Positions 17,209-26,501 are shown, counted from the stretch's first letter. The stretch is 64,000 bases of DNA from Mesorhizobium sp. M1C.F.Ca.ET.210.01.1.1 (GCF_004791585.1 NZ_SRUU01000006.1:186001-250000); one strand, 5' to 3'. Numbers and translations are program-made. Notes: generated by a model from the sequence alone, not told the origin.

Positions 17209-17940
17209 TCAATCTGCCATGTGACGGCGAAAGCGATAGAGCTCGGCCGGGCGAAAGGCAGTGCCCGATTCATAGGCGCCGGTCGCCGCCAGCCAGCCCT
17301 TGTCGAGCTGGCGCCGGCGGAAGGCCGGCTTGTTGAGCGCTGTGCCGAGAACGGCCTCGTGCACGTCCTGCAGCTGGCGCAGCGTGAAGAGGTCGGGCAG
17401 CAGCGCGAAGGCGACATCGGAATAATCGAGCTTGCCACGGAGCCTGAGCATCGCCATCGCCAGGATTTCGGCATGGTCGAAGGCGAGCGTCAGCGTCTCG
17501 TTCTCCGGTGAGAGCACGTCAACCGGCCCGCCGGCCTCTCCGGCCCAGGGCACATGGATCGCGGCCGGCAGCAGCGCCGGCATTGCGCGAAGGGCAGCGT
17601 CGAAAGCCTGCTCGGTGAGCAGCGCCAGATAGGCGACGCTGATGATGCGCATGCGCGGGTCGCGGTCGACGGCGCCGAAAGTGTAGAGCTGTTCGAGATG
17701 CGCCTCGTCCATGCCGGCCTTCTCGCGCAGCACGCGCGCGGCGGCCGCTTCAAGGGATTCGTCGATGCCGACGAAGCCGCCCGGCAGCGCCCAGCGGCCC
17801 GCATGAGGGTGCTGGGCGCGCCTGACAAGCAGAACCGACGGCCGGTTTTCGCGCAAGCCCAGAAGGACCAGATCGACCGTCACCGACGGACGCTGGAAGG
17901 CGCCGGGGTCGTATTGGCTGAGGAAATCGGTCTCGTTCAT
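17209..17940 (-). CDS. NrtR-like Nudix-domain transcriptional regulator
   Basis: 243 residues: an N-terminal Nudix domain (about 18-160) and a C-terminal winged helix (about 170-235, KLDYSDVAFALLPDLFTLRQLQDVHEAVLG) as in NrtR repressors of NAD metabolism. The Nudix box GX5EX7REUXEEXGU is damaged: it reads R69-V-L-R-E-K-A-G76, so the first and third catalytic Glu are Val and Lys. This agrees with a ligand sensor (ADP-ribose in known NrtR) and not with an active hydrolase. It is first in the operon with SPFH and the NAD-kinase-like gene and probably binds the palindrome just upstream. Confidence 0.85.
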   Translation of the reverse strand: MNETDFLSQYDPGAFQRPSVTVDLVLLGLRENRPSVLLVRRAQHPHAGRWALPGGFVGIDESLEAAAARVLREKAGMDEAHLEQLYTFGAVDRDPRMRIISVAYLALLTEQAFDAALRAMPALLPAAIHVPWAGEAGGPVDVLSPENETLTLAFDHAEILAMAMLRLRGKLDYSDVAFALLPDLFTLRQLQDVHEAVLGTALNKPAFRRRQLDKGWLAATGAYESGTAFRPAELYRFRRHMAD

Positions 17941-17969
17941 CGCCGAGTCTCGAATCTAATATGCGGATT

Positions 17970-17994
17970 ACATATATCTATAATGAATATATGT
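17970..17994. promoter_or_regulatory. Perfect palindrome before the nrtR-like gene (candidate operator)
   Basis: ACATATAT, nine bases, ATATATGT: eight-base arms without mismatch, centred 42 bases before the ATG of the Nudix regulator in an A/T-rich stretch unlike its surroundings. Best candidate for autoregulation by the NrtR-like protein. 17995-18226 holds nothing further that I can support. Confidence 0.55.
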
Positions 17995-18226
17995 CAACAG
18001 CGTCGATCTCGTACCCGCTACGGGGGCGCGATAATGCTCGATAGTTGGGAATAGATGGAGGGTACGCCGCTACCGCCGACGCGACCTCCATCGTGCATCC
18101 AATGGCGCCACTCGCCTCGACGCCCTCCGGGGGCGCCGAGGCCGCCACTCGAAACGCCGCGGCGGAACGCCACGCAAATTCGTGCGTTGGCACATCAACC
18201 TGTCCGGTGAACGAAGGAGCGCGCGC

Positions 18227-18586
18227 ATGGCATCCATCAGATACATTGTGACGGACATAGACAGATCGGTCGAATTCTATCGCGACAAACTCGAGTTCTT
18301 GGTGAACATGCACAATCCCGGCAAGTTCGCAGCGCTCAACCGTGGAGATCTGACGCTCTATCTGAGCGCCCCGGGAGCAGGCAGCGGAGGAACCGCCGGC
18401 GGCGATCCGGAGCCAGGTGGATGGAGCCGGTTCATGATTATTACAAAGGACTTGGACGGTCTCATCAGCCGGTTGAACGCCGGTGGGGCCGAATTTAAGG
18501 GAGCAGTCAGTGAGGCGGGGGCCGGTCGAGCCAGGCTTCTGAAAGATCCTTCGGGCAACCTGATTGAGCTGTTTGAATTCAAGTAG
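18227..18586 (+). CDS. VOC family (glyoxalase-like) protein
   Basis: 119 residues. Two vicinal-oxygen-chelate modules: ASIRYIVTDIDRSVEFYRDKLEF at the start and ARLLKDPSGNLIELFEFK at the end. The ATG at 18227 is chosen because AAGGAG lies eight bases upstream; an in-frame ATG at 18182 would add an odd, basic leader. The first metal-ligand position is not His (MASIRYIV), so it may lack glyoxalase activity. Stand-alone gene; substrate unknown. Confidence 0.82.
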   Translation: MASIRYIVTDIDRSVEFYRDKLEFLVNMHNPGKFAALNRGDLTLYLSAPGAGSGGTAGGDPEPGGWSRFMIITKDLDGLISRLNAGGAEFKGAVSEAGAGRARLLKDPSGNLIELFEFK

Positions 18587-18694
18587 GATAAATGATGCCG
18601 CTGACCATCTATTCTGCAGGGATGCGGTGGCGGCAGAGAGTATCGCTTCCCGCGTCCAGCCGAATCCGCCCCCGCGCAGCCGGGTTCGAGAGCC

Positions 18695-19600
18695 TCATAT
18701 GACGGTTCTCATCCACGTCAGGAAAGATTCCATCACCGCGGATCGCGGATTGTGGTGCATCCAGACGACGTAGAAACTGTAGCCCGGCAGGGACAATGGA
18801 TGCGCCTTGACGAGCGTGCCGTTCTCCAGCTCGCGACCGACCACGACGTCACTTAAGATCGCAATGCCCTGCCCGGCGACAACCGCGTCGATCGCGTGCA
18901 GTTCCTCGCGAAAGCTCAAATCCCAGGCCTTGTCCGGGATCAGCTCCGGATCGATCGAACGGGCCGTCGCCAGCCATCGGCGCCAGGTGGGCGCGTCCGG
19001 ATCCCGGTTCATCCAATCAAAATGGATCAACGGATAGCGCAGGAGATCGGCGGCACGCTCAATCGGCCGCCCATCACTTGCCAACAATCGGGGACTGCAA
19101 ACAGGAAAAAAGGCATCGCGCCACAGCTCTTGCGCTGCAAGGCCCAAAGGCGGGCGACGTGTGTAGCGGATCGCCACATCCGCGGCCCCGGCGCGCAGGT
19201 CGAGCACCGCGTCCGTCCCGATGATCTCCAGTGGCACGGTAGGGTTGGCTTCTCGCCATTTCGGCAGCCGGGGCACCAGCCATCGGCTTGCGAAAGCGTT
19301 GGGGCTTGTCACCCGCAATGGCGCCTGAAAGTCCGGCTCGGCGACCGCGGCAAGGGAGCCGGCGAGAAGATCAAAGCCGTTGCGCACGATCGGAAACAGC
19401 CGCGCTCCCGCACTCGTCAGCACGAGCGGGCGGGGCCGGCGCTGGAACAGCTTCACACCGCATATCTCTTCCAACGAACGGACCTGGTGGCTGATCGCTG
19501 TCGGCGTCACGCCGAGCTCGGCCGCTGCTGCCTTGAAGCTGCCGTGCCGGGCAGCTGTCTCGAAGGCCTGCAGAGCGCGGAGCGGCGGGCGGTTCCTCAT
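18695..19600 (-). CDS. LysR family transcriptional regulator (GcvA-like)
   Basis: 301 residues. Winged helix at residues 1-60 (LRALQAFETAARHGSFKAAAAELGVTPTAISHQVRSLEE), followed by the periplasmic-binding-like effector domain; wording such as NPTVPLEIIGTDAVLDLRAGAADVAIRYTRRP is that of the GcvA/AmpR subgroup. It is divergent from an FAD oxidoreductase and an MFS transporter, the usual arrangement for a regulator and its targets. The 99-base (ATG to GTG) to 108-base intergenic region contains two inverted repeats. Confidence 0.9.
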   Translation of the reverse strand: MRNRPPLRALQAFETAARHGSFKAAAAELGVTPTAISHQVRSLEEICGVKLFQRRPRPLVLTSAGARLFPIVRNGFDLLAGSLAAVAEPDFQAPLRVTSPNAFASRWLVPRLPKWREANPTVPLEIIGTDAVLDLRAGAADVAIRYTRRPPLGLAAQELWRDAFFPVCSPRLLASDGRPIERAADLLRYPLIHFDWMNRDPDAPTWRRWLATARSIDPELIPDKAWDLSFREELHAIDAVVAGQGIAILSDVVVGRELENGTLVKAHPLSLPGYSFYVVWMHHNPRSAVMESFLTWMRTVI

Positions 19601-19612
19601 GCTGGCAGTGTA

Positions 19613-19649
19613 GATGAATTTTGCTCATCCAGTAGCGAAGAATTTCGCT
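19613..19649. promoter_or_regulatory. Candidate LysR binding sites in divergent intergenic region
   Basis: Two inverted repeats: GATGA-N7-TCATC at 19613-19629, which contains the T-N11-A form expected of LysR boxes, and AGCGAA-GAAT-TTCGCT at 19634-19649. They lie between the divergent lysR and FAD oxidoreductase starts. Confidence 0.45.
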
Positions 19650-19708
19650 TTTGCAGAAGGTTGGGCCCTGTGAGACCCTAGCCCTGTTGGAGCCGCGGGG
19701 TGACAACG

Positions 19709-21103
19709 ATGGAGAGTCCACGACAGACCGATGTGCTATCGGGCCGACCCCATTCGGTGAGTGGGGCGATAGGGCAGTTGCGGCAAGGCTTGCGGGGCGA
19801 GCTGGTAATGCCGACGGACGCGGCCTACGACCAGGCGCGCAGCGTCTGGAACGGGGCGATCGACAAACGCCCTGCAGCGATTGTCTTTTGCGCCAATCCC
19901 GATGACGTCGTCCATGCCGTGACCTATGCCAGGTCACGAGGCTGTCTCGTGGCAGTTCGCAGCGGCGGCCACAATGTCGCCGGCCTGTCGGTCTGCGACG
20001 ATGGGCTGGTGATCGATCTCTCCCGCATGAAGAGGATCGCAGTCGATCCCGAACGCCGCATCGCCAGGGCCGAAGCCGGTCTGACTCTCGGCGAGTTCGA
20101 CGCAGCCACACAGGCCCACGGTCTTGCGACCACCATGGGCGTCAACAGCGACACCGGCATTGCCGGCCTCACGCTTGGTGGAGGCTTCGGCAAGCTCGGG
20201 CGAAAGCATGGTCTGAGCTGTGACAATCTGATCGCGGCTGAAATTGTCACGGCCGACGGACAGCTGTTGCGAACAAGCGCCAGTGAGCATCCCGATCTGT
20301 TCTGGGCCTTGCGCGGCGGCGGCGGCAATTTCGGCATCGTGACGGCGTTCGAATACCGGTTGCACCCGCTCGCCCCGGCGCTTCTCGTGGGCTCGGTGCT
20401 TCACGCCTACGACCATGCGCGCGAGGCCATGCGGTTTTACGACGAATTTTCCCGCGACGCCCCGGACGAGGTGAGCGTCGACGCCGCGCTCGTCACACTG
20501 CCCTCGGGCGACCGTGCCTTCAGCATCTCGGCCTGCTATGTCGGGGCACCCGAAGCGGGCGAACCCGTCATCGCACCGCTGATGAAATTCGGATACCCCA
20601 TCGAAAGCCGCCTTCAAGCCGTTCCGTATCTCCAGATTCAATCGGCGGGTGATTGCCTCTTTCCACGCGGACGTCGCTACTATTGGAAAGCCCAGTTCCT
20701 GCGCGAGATCAGCGATGGTGCGATCGACGCGCTGCTCGACAGCTACGCGAGGGCTCCCAATCACTCGTCCCTGCTGGCTTTCCAACAGGTCGGTGGAGCG
20801 ATCGCTCGGGTTCCCGCGTCGCACTCGCCCTATGCCAATCGCGATGCGGCCCTTGACTGCTTCCCGATCGCTATCTGGGACGATCCGGTCGATGACGAGG
20901 CAAATATCCGCTGGGCACGCGACCTGTGGAATGCGGTCAGGCCGTTCTCCACCGGCGGTGTTTATGCCAACAATCTCGGCGAGGAGGGTGAGGAGCGGGT
21001 GCGTGACGCCTATGGCGGAAACTATGCGCGCCTCGCTGCTATCAAGAAGCAATACGATCCGACCAATTTCTTCCGATTGAACCAGAATATCTTGCCTGGA
21101 TAA
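19709..21103 (+). CDS. FAD-binding oxidoreductase with berberine-bridge-type C-terminus
   Basis: About 464 residues. The PCMH-type FAD domain is evident: VRSGGHNVAG with the His that usually carries FAD covalently, GVNSDTGIAGLTLGGGFG, and WALRGGGGNFGIVTAFEYRLHP. The C-terminus RLNQNILPG belongs to the BBE extension. Enzymes of this type oxidise sugars, alkaloids or other small alcohols with O2, releasing H2O2; the second covalent Cys site is not obvious. The ATG at 19709 is chosen, with a GTG at 19700 as an alternative. Divergent from the LysR gene and followed after 21 bases by an MFS transporter. Confidence 0.88.
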   Translation: MESPRQTDVLSGRPHSVSGAIGQLRQGLRGELVMPTDAAYDQARSVWNGAIDKRPAAIVFCANPDDVVHAVTYARSRGCLVAVRSGGHNVAGLSVCDDGLVIDLSRMKRIAVDPERRIARAEAGLTLGEFDAATQAHGLATTMGVNSDTGIAGLTLGGGFGKLGRKHGLSCDNLIAAEIVTADGQLLRTSASEHPDLFWALRGGGGNFGIVTAFEYRLHPLAPALLVGSVLHAYDHAREAMRFYDEFSRDAPDEVSVDAALVTLPSGDRAFSISACYVGAPEAGEPVIAPLMKFGYPIESRLQAVPYLQIQSAGDCLFPRGRRYYWKAQFLREISDGAIDALLDSYARAPNHSSLLAFQQVGGAIARVPASHSPYANRDAALDCFPIAIWDDPVDDEANIRWARDLWNAVRPFSTGGVYANNLGEEGEERVRDAYGGNYARLAAIKKQYDPTNFFRLNQNILPG

Positions 21104-21124
21104 TTCCAATTCCGTGAGGGAACC

Positions 21125-22303
21125 GTGCACAGTCGCTGGACGATCCTTGCAGTGCTCTTTGTTGCCCGGGCGGCGATGGCGGTGCAGTTCCAGAGCATCG
21201 CGGCCATTGCGCCGGAACTAGGCAAGGACCTGAACGCCAACCTCGCCGATATCGGCGTGCTCATCGGCCTCTACTTCGCGCCGGGCGTTGCGCTCGCGCT
21301 TCCCGGCGGCGCGATCGGCAAGCACTTCGGCGACAAGGCGGTCGTGCTCGCAGGCCTGGCGCTGATGCTGGCGGGGGAAATCCTGCTGTGCGCCTCGTCT
21401 TCGTGGAGCATGCAGATCACCGGCAGGCTGATCTCCGGCGTGGGCGGCGTCCTGCTGAACGTGTTGATGACCAAGATGGTCGTCGACCGGTTCGCCGGCC
21501 GGCAGATCGCCACGGCAATGGCGATCTTTATCAACTCATGGCCGTTGGGCATTGCCCTCACGCTTATCGTGCTGCCGCTGATCCAAGCGGAATTCGGCAC
21601 GGCCGGGACGCAGATCGCGGTGATGGCACTCATCGCCGCGGCGCTGGCATTGGTCGGGTTTTTCTACCAGCGGCCCGACCAGACCGCCGCTCCGGTTTCG
21701 GCCGAAACCTCGCGACTGGCGAAGCCAGCCGCCTGGGCCGTGCTGCTGGCAGGCTCGATATGGGCTTTCTACAATGTCGGCTTCGCCATGATCTTCAGTT
21801 TCGCGCCGTCCATGCTGGTCGAACGCGGCTGGTCAACCGCCGCTGCCGGCTCCGCGGTCAGCATCGTGCTGTGGCTCGCCGCGCTGTCCGTTCCAATCGG
21901 GGGCTACCTCGCGGATCGCACAGGGAGCCGCAATGCGATGCTGGTGGCCGGCTGCCTCGCCTTCGCGGCATTGGTTCTCGCGCTGTGGCGCGGTTCCGAG
22001 ACGCTGCCCACCCTGGTTGCTCTCGGCCTGGTCTGCGGCCTGCCGGCCGGGGCGATCATGAGCTTGCCGACACGCGCCCTGACACCGTCGACGCGGGCGG
22101 TTGGAATGGGCCTTTTCTACACGGTGTACTACGCCACGATGCTCGTCGCTCCCTGGCTCGGCGGCAAGTTTGCGCTGTGGACAGGCAGCGCCGGCGCAGC
22201 CCTCGGCCTTGGCTTGGCCACGCTTCTGGCGTGTCCGATCCTGCTGTGGGAGTTCGAACGTCGGCTGCTCCTGCCGGAGCGGGCGGCACCGCAGGTCATT
22301 TGA
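21125..22303 (+). CDS. MFS transporter (CynX/NarK-like family)
   Basis: 392 residues with 12 predicted transmembrane helices. The loop between helices 2 and 3 has GGAIGKHFGDKAV, and the matching loop of the second half is GGYLADRTGSRNA. GTG start with GAGGGAA eight bases before. Likely co-transcribed with the FAD oxidoreductase, so it may import that enzyme's substrate or export its product. The direction of transport cannot be read from the sequence. Confidence 0.87.
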   Translation: MHSRWTILAVLFVARAAMAVQFQSIAAIAPELGKDLNANLADIGVLIGLYFAPGVALALPGGAIGKHFGDKAVVLAGLALMLAGEILLCASSSWSMQITGRLISGVGGVLLNVLMTKMVVDRFAGRQIATAMAIFINSWPLGIALTLIVLPLIQAEFGTAGTQIAVMALIAAALALVGFFYQRPDQTAAPVSAETSRLAKPAAWAVLLAGSIWAFYNVGFAMIFSFAPSMLVERGWSTAAAGSAVSIVLWLAALSVPIGGYLADRTGSRNAMLVAGCLAFAALVLALWRGSETLPTLVALGLVCGLPAGAIMSLPTRALTPSTRAVGMGLFYTVYYATMLVAPWLGGKFALWTGSAGAALGLGLATLLACPILLWEFERRLLLPERAAPQVI

Positions 22304-22380
22304 AGCCCGGCGACAGCCTGGTCCGGCAGTTCGTCGACACGGCCGGCCGCCATCTGGAGTGTCCCTGACGAGCGAACGAT

Positions 22381-22408
22381 GCATGCCTTGACCTCGATCA
22401 AGGCATGC
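22381..22408. promoter_or_regulatory. FNR/FixK-type box inside a perfect inverted repeat
   Basis: The core TTGACCTCGATCAA (22388-22401) fits the TTGAY-N4-RTCAA consensus bound by FNR, FixK, Nnr and Dnr. It sits in a larger repeat with eleven-base perfect arms (GCATGCCTTGA, six bases, the complement). The core ends 52 bases before the adh ATG, so oxygen-limited or nitrosative control of the alcohol dehydrogenase is likely. Confidence 0.6.
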
Positions 22409-22453
22409 CAGCCCCATGGACCTACCTTTGCGGCATTCACAAAGGAGCAGACG

Positions 22454-23546
22454 ATGGCAAAGACGATGAAGGCCGCGGTGGTGCGCAATTTCGGCAAGCC
22501 GCTCGCAATTGAGGACGTGCCGGTGCCCGCGCCGGGATTCGGCGAACTGCTTGTCAAGGTGATCGCCTGCGGCGTGTGTCACACGGATCCGCACGCGGCC
22601 GAGGGCGACTGGCCAGTGAAGCCGGCGCTGCCTTTCATCCCTGGCCATGAGGTGGTGGGCGTCGTGGCCGCGCTCGGCCCCGACGTGGCCGATTTCAAGG
22701 AAGGCGATCCCGTCGGCGTTGCCTGGCTGCATGACGCATGCCTGCGTTGCGAATATTGCGAGACCGGCTGGGAAACGCTGTGCGAGCACCAACACAATAC
22801 GGGCTACAGCTGCAACGGCGGCTTCGCCGAATATGTCATCGCCTCGGCGGCCTTCGCCGCGCGTCTTCCGGCCGGCGTCGATTTCGCGCAGATGGCTCCG
22901 ATCCTGTGCGCGGGCGTGACGACCTGCAAGGGCCTGAAGGAGACCGACGCGCGCCCGGGTGAGTGGGTTGTGATCTCCGGTATCGGCGGTCTCGGCCATG
23001 TGGCGATCCAGTACGCCAAGGCAATGGGCTTCAAGGTCGCGGCTGTCGACATTGCGGCGGACAAGCTCGCGCTGGCGCGCGCGACCGGAGCGGAGGTGAT
23101 CATCGACGCCCGTTCGCCAGACGCGGTGGGCGATGTGCTCAAGGCGACCGGCGGCGGCGCGCATGGCGTTCTGGTGACGGCCGTCTCGCCGCCTGCCTTC
23201 TCGCAGGCGCTGCGCATGGTGCGCCGCAAGGGCACTGTCGCCCTTGTTGGCCTGCCGCCGGGAGAATTCCCGACCCCGATCTTCGACGTGGGTGCTGAAG
23301 CGCATCACACTGCGCGGGTCGATTGTCGGCACGCGACGCGATCTCGACGAGGCCATCGCCTTCGCGGCCGAGGGCAAGGTGAAGGCCGAGATCACCAAGG
23401 CGCCGTTGGGCGACATCAATGCGATCTTCGCCAGGCTCAAGGCGGGCAAGATCGACGGTCGCATGGTGCTGGATCTAACCAGCTCCGACACCGCAAGCGC
23501 GAGGAAGACCGAAGCGCCAAGTGTAATGGAAGCCGCGGGAGTGTAA
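22454..23546 (+). pseudogene. adhP: Zinc-dependent alcohol dehydrogenase (AdhP type), frameshifted
   Basis: The reading frame gives a normal AdhP up to PPGEFPTPIFDV. Catalytic zinc ligands CGVCHTD and GHE, structural-zinc cysteines CLRCEYCETGWETLC, and the NAD-binding GIGGLG are present. At the GGG run 23290-23292 one extra G breaks the frame. The other frame then continues exactly where the family should go: VLKRITLRGSIVGTRRDLDEA to GRMVLDL. Restored, the protein has about 363 residues. The extra base is either a sequencing error in a G-run or a recent inactivation; no other damage is seen. AAAGGAG precedes the ATG. Reaction: NAD-dependent alcohol/aldehyde interconversion in the cytoplasm. 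Confidence 0.82.
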
Positions 23547-23567
23547 CTCGTGTGGCATTGAGCGAAA

Positions 23568-23610
23568 TGGCATTCTGGATCGCAGGAAGACCGAATGATC
23601 CAGAATGCCA
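23568..23610. repeat. Intergenic hairpin (14-bp perfect stem)
   Basis: TGGCATTCTGGATC, 15 bases, and its exact complement. It lies directly behind adhP and directly before another repeat unit. May also end transcription from both sides, though there is no T-run. Mobile-type rhizobial intergenic palindromes look like this. Confidence 0.6.
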
Positions 23611-23612
23611 CC

Positions 23613-23676
23613 TCTAGCGCATTTGTTCTTACGCAATTCCGGACGGAAAACCGTTACACGCTTTTCCTGGAATTAG
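23613..23676. repeat. Dispersed intergenic repeat C, copy 1
   Basis: Contains ACGCAATTCCGGACGGAAA and CTTTTCCTGGAATT. The same unit occurs at 43257 and, inverted, at 53445. Its end provides the stop codon region of the large regulator on the other strand. Confidence 0.75.
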
Positions 23677-26501
23677 CGCAGCGTCGCCAGCAGCCGTCCG
23701 GCAGACTTCAGATCGGCCGTATCCAAGCCCTCCGCGAAGCGCTCGGCCAGCGGTTGGAGCAAAGCTCGGGCGCTGTCGTATTGGCCGCGGGCGGCGAGAA
23801 GGGCAGCCAGGTCGCTCGCGGCGCGCAGCTCCCAACCGCGCGCGCCGTGATCACGGCTCGTCTCAAGCGACCGCCCAAGATACGATTCCGCTTCGTCATC
23901 GGCACCGGGCTTCGCTGCGCGAACAAGGTTTCCCTTTACGCGCAGCAACTCCGGCATGTAGCAAAGATCCCCATTTGTCTCGACCGACCGGATTGTCTCG
24001 TCGATCGTTGCAAGGGCTTCGGCGGACCGGCCTGTCGCGGCGAGACCCTGAACGAGCGCGATACTGAGCGGCGTTGTAAGCAGTTCGTACGGGGCTGCGT
24101 GAAGGTTCTGCAGAGCGCCTTGCAAGCCACGAACCCCGCTTTCCGCATCGCCTCTACGAATAGCGAGTTCGCCTTGGACGCCTTGCCCCACGGCGAGGTA
24201 AGGCCTGAGAGCGTGCAGCTCGGCACAGGAGAAGAGACGATTCAGGTGCTCCTCCGCGCGGTCGATGTCGCCGACCCAAACGAATACGGAGATGGCCCAG
24301 ACCAGGGCGATGGAGAGCGTCAGGGGGTGGTCCAAGGCTTCCGCGTCCCTGACGGTCAGCAGCGCGCGCTCGACGGCCCGATCGGGATGGCCTTGCAGCC
24401 AGAGCGTCCTCGCCAGGATCGCGCCGGCGAGAATTCTGCCATCGAAGCCGAGATAGTTCGTCGTGGTCCGGTCGGAACGAGGCCCGTACCGCAACGCCTC
24501 CTCGAGCGCGGTCCGCGCACGGCCATGCTCTCCGCTCAGATGGAGCGAAATCCCCATCAACGAATGCGCCAATGTCGTGGAAACGGAGTCTTCGAGGGTG
24601 CCAGCGATGGCGGAACAGCGCTGCGCATAGTTGAGCGCCGTCCTGAACCCTCCCGTGCGGAGGTGGAACATCTGCAGTGGACCCAAAACCTGGAGCTGAT
24701 CGAGCGCGTTGCCCCGCTCCTCGGCAATGGCGAGGCTTCTCTTCAAGGCCACACGCGCCGCGTCCTGGCCTCCGCGCGTGAACATCAGGGACACACCCGA
24801 GGCCGCCTGAAGACGCATCTCGTCGGGCCCCCCATGCGTGCTGTCGTCCAGAGCAAGAATTGCCTGGGCAGCCCAGCGGTGGCATTCGGTGAGCAAGGAC
24901 ATCGACAGCAAGACCGGAGCTGCGGCAGTGGCAAGCCGGATGCCGAGCTGGGTGTTCCTGCCGGGCCCGAAGCACCATTCCAAGGCCGCCCGCACATTTG
25001 CAAGGCCGGCGAGGTGAAGAGCCCGCTGTGCCGCACTCGACAAGGTTGGCCATTCAGTTCCGGTCTCCTCAAGCCATCGCAGGTAGTAGGTGGCGTGGCG
25101 GGCGGCCAGTTCCTTGAGCTCGGCATCGTGGACGTCGAGCTGGAGGGCACAGGCCCGCGTGGTATCGAGCAGCCGATAGCGCATCGTTGCGCCGGCCGGT
25201 CTTGCCGCGACCATCGACTTGGCCACGAGGCTGTCAATGGCGCCAAACACCAAAGTCTCGTCGACAGCAGGGCTCGTCACGATCGCCAGGGCGGCCTCAA
25301 TCGAAAAGTGGCCGACGAACACCGCAAGCCGGCGAAGCACCAGACGCTCGAACTCGGACAGAAGCCCGAAGCTCCAGTCCAAAGTGGCCTGGAGGGTCTT
25401 CTGGCGCGGCGGGGCGGTGCGCTGCCCCGGCCACAGCAGGGTCAGCCTTTCGTCGAGAAGGGCCGCGGTCTTGCGAAGGCCGTAGCTTGCAACCCGTCCG
25501 GCCGCCAGCTCGATCGCGAGTGGCACGCCGTCAAGCTTCCGGCACATGTTGGCCACGACCTTGGCATCCGCGTCATCGAGATCGAGGCGCGCGCCGCTGG
25601 CCGCGGCGCGTTCCACGAACAGCTGGGTCGCAGGGAAGTGCTGCGCAACGGATACCGTGAGCTCTGGATCGTCCGGTGGGTATGCCAGCGGCGGCAGCTT
25701 GTAGACGTGCTCCCCTTCGACAAGAAGCGGCTCGCGGCTCGTCGCGAGGATGTGGGTCTGCGGCGTCGTGGCGAAGATGCGGGTTGCCAGCTCTGCGGCC
25801 GCATCGATGACATGCTCGCAGGTATCGAGGACCAGGAGGATCCGCCGCCCCGCGAGATAGGCGATCAACTCGGAGACGGCGTCGTCGGACTGCGGTGACA
25901 GCCCAAGCGTCGAGGCCACTGTCGCTGCAACCAGGTTTGGATCGCTGAGCGCGCCCAGATCGACGAAATGCACGGCGCCGGCGAAGACCTCGATCAGATC
26001 ATGCCCCACCGCCACAGCAACAGTGGTTTTGCCGACCCCGCCCGTGCCAACGATTGTGACGAAGCGCGTGGCAATGAGCTGGGTCGAAAGCGCGACGGCA
26101 TCATCGGCCCTCCCCACCATGCGGACGAGCCGGTTTGGCAGATTGGCGTGCGGATAGCTGTCGGCGACCTCCCTTTGCACGTCTTTCCGACCGCCCGATC
26201 GCGAGATCGGCGCCACAAAGCAGTAGCCTCGTCCGGCCAGGGTTGCGATGTAGCGCGCGCCGTCCTGGCCGTCGCCCAGCGCTTTTCGCAGGTTGGCCAT
26301 GTGAAATCGCAGGCTACCCTCCTCCACGGTGACATCGGGCCAGACATGAGCCAGCAGATCCTTCTTGCTGACGACCTCGTTTGGGCGGGCAGCCAAAGTC
26401 GCCAGGATGTCGAAGGCGCGTGCACCGAGATCAACCGGCACGCCCTGGCGCAGAAGGAGCCGTTCGTTCGCAACCAGAGTGAAGGGACCAAACGAAATCA
26501 T
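23673..26501 (-). CDS. Large winged-helix STAND ATPase transcriptional regulator
   Basis: 942 residues. Residues 1-100 are an OmpR-type winged helix (FGPFTLVANERLLLRQGVPVDLGARAFDIL...). Residues about 125-420 form an NB-ARC-like ATPase: Walker A GTGGVGKTT at 152-160, Walker B LLVLDTCEH, and an ATSREPLLVEGEHVYKLPPL sensor region. The remaining ~500 residues are helical TPR-like repeats. Such proteins keep the ATPase closed until a ligand binds the repeats and then activate transcription. It is divergent, 237 bases away, from the ohr operon, its probable target. Its stop codon lies in a dispersed repeat. The effector is unknown. Confidence 0.85.
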   Translation of the reverse strand: MISFGPFTLVANERLLLRQGVPVDLGARAFDILATLAARPNEVVSKKDLLAHVWPDVTVEEGSLRFHMANLRKALGDGQDGARYIATLAGRGYCFVAPISRSGGRKDVQREVADSYPHANLPNRLVRMVGRADDAVALSTQLIATRFVTIVGTGGVGKTTVAVAVGHDLIEVFAGAVHFVDLGALSDPNLVAATVASTLGLSPQSDDAVSELIAYLAGRRILLVLDTCEHVIDAAAELATRIFATTPQTHILATSREPLLVEGEHVYKLPPLAYPPDDPELTVSVAQHFPATQLFVERAAASGARLDLDDADAKVVANMCRKLDGVPLAIELAAGRVASYGLRKTAALLDERLTLLWPGQRTAPPRQKTLQATLDWSFGLLSEFERLVLRRLAVFVGHFSIEAALAIVTSPAVDETLVFGAIDSLVAKSMVAARPAGATMRYRLLDTTRACALQLDVHDAELKELAARHATYYLRWLEETGTEWPTLSSAAQRALHLAGLANVRAALEWCFGPGRNTQLGIRLATAAAPVLLSMSLLTECHRWAAQAILALDDSTHGGPDEMRLQAASGVSLMFTRGGQDAARVALKRSLAIAEERGNALDQLQVLGPLQMFHLRTGGFRTALNYAQRCSAIAGTLEDSVSTTLAHSLMGISLHLSGEHGRARTALEEALRYGPRSDRTTTNYLGFDGRILAGAILARTLWLQGHPDRAVERALLTVRDAEALDHPLTLSIALVWAISVFVWVGDIDRAEEHLNRLFSCAELHALRPYLAVGQGVQGELAIRRGDAESGVRGLQGALQNLHAAPYELLTTPLSIALVQGLAATGRSAEALATIDETIRSVETNGDLCYMPELLRVKGNLVRAAKPGADDEAESYLGRSLETSRDHGARGWELRAASDLAALLAARGQYDSARALLQPLAERFAEGLDTADLKSAGRLLATLR

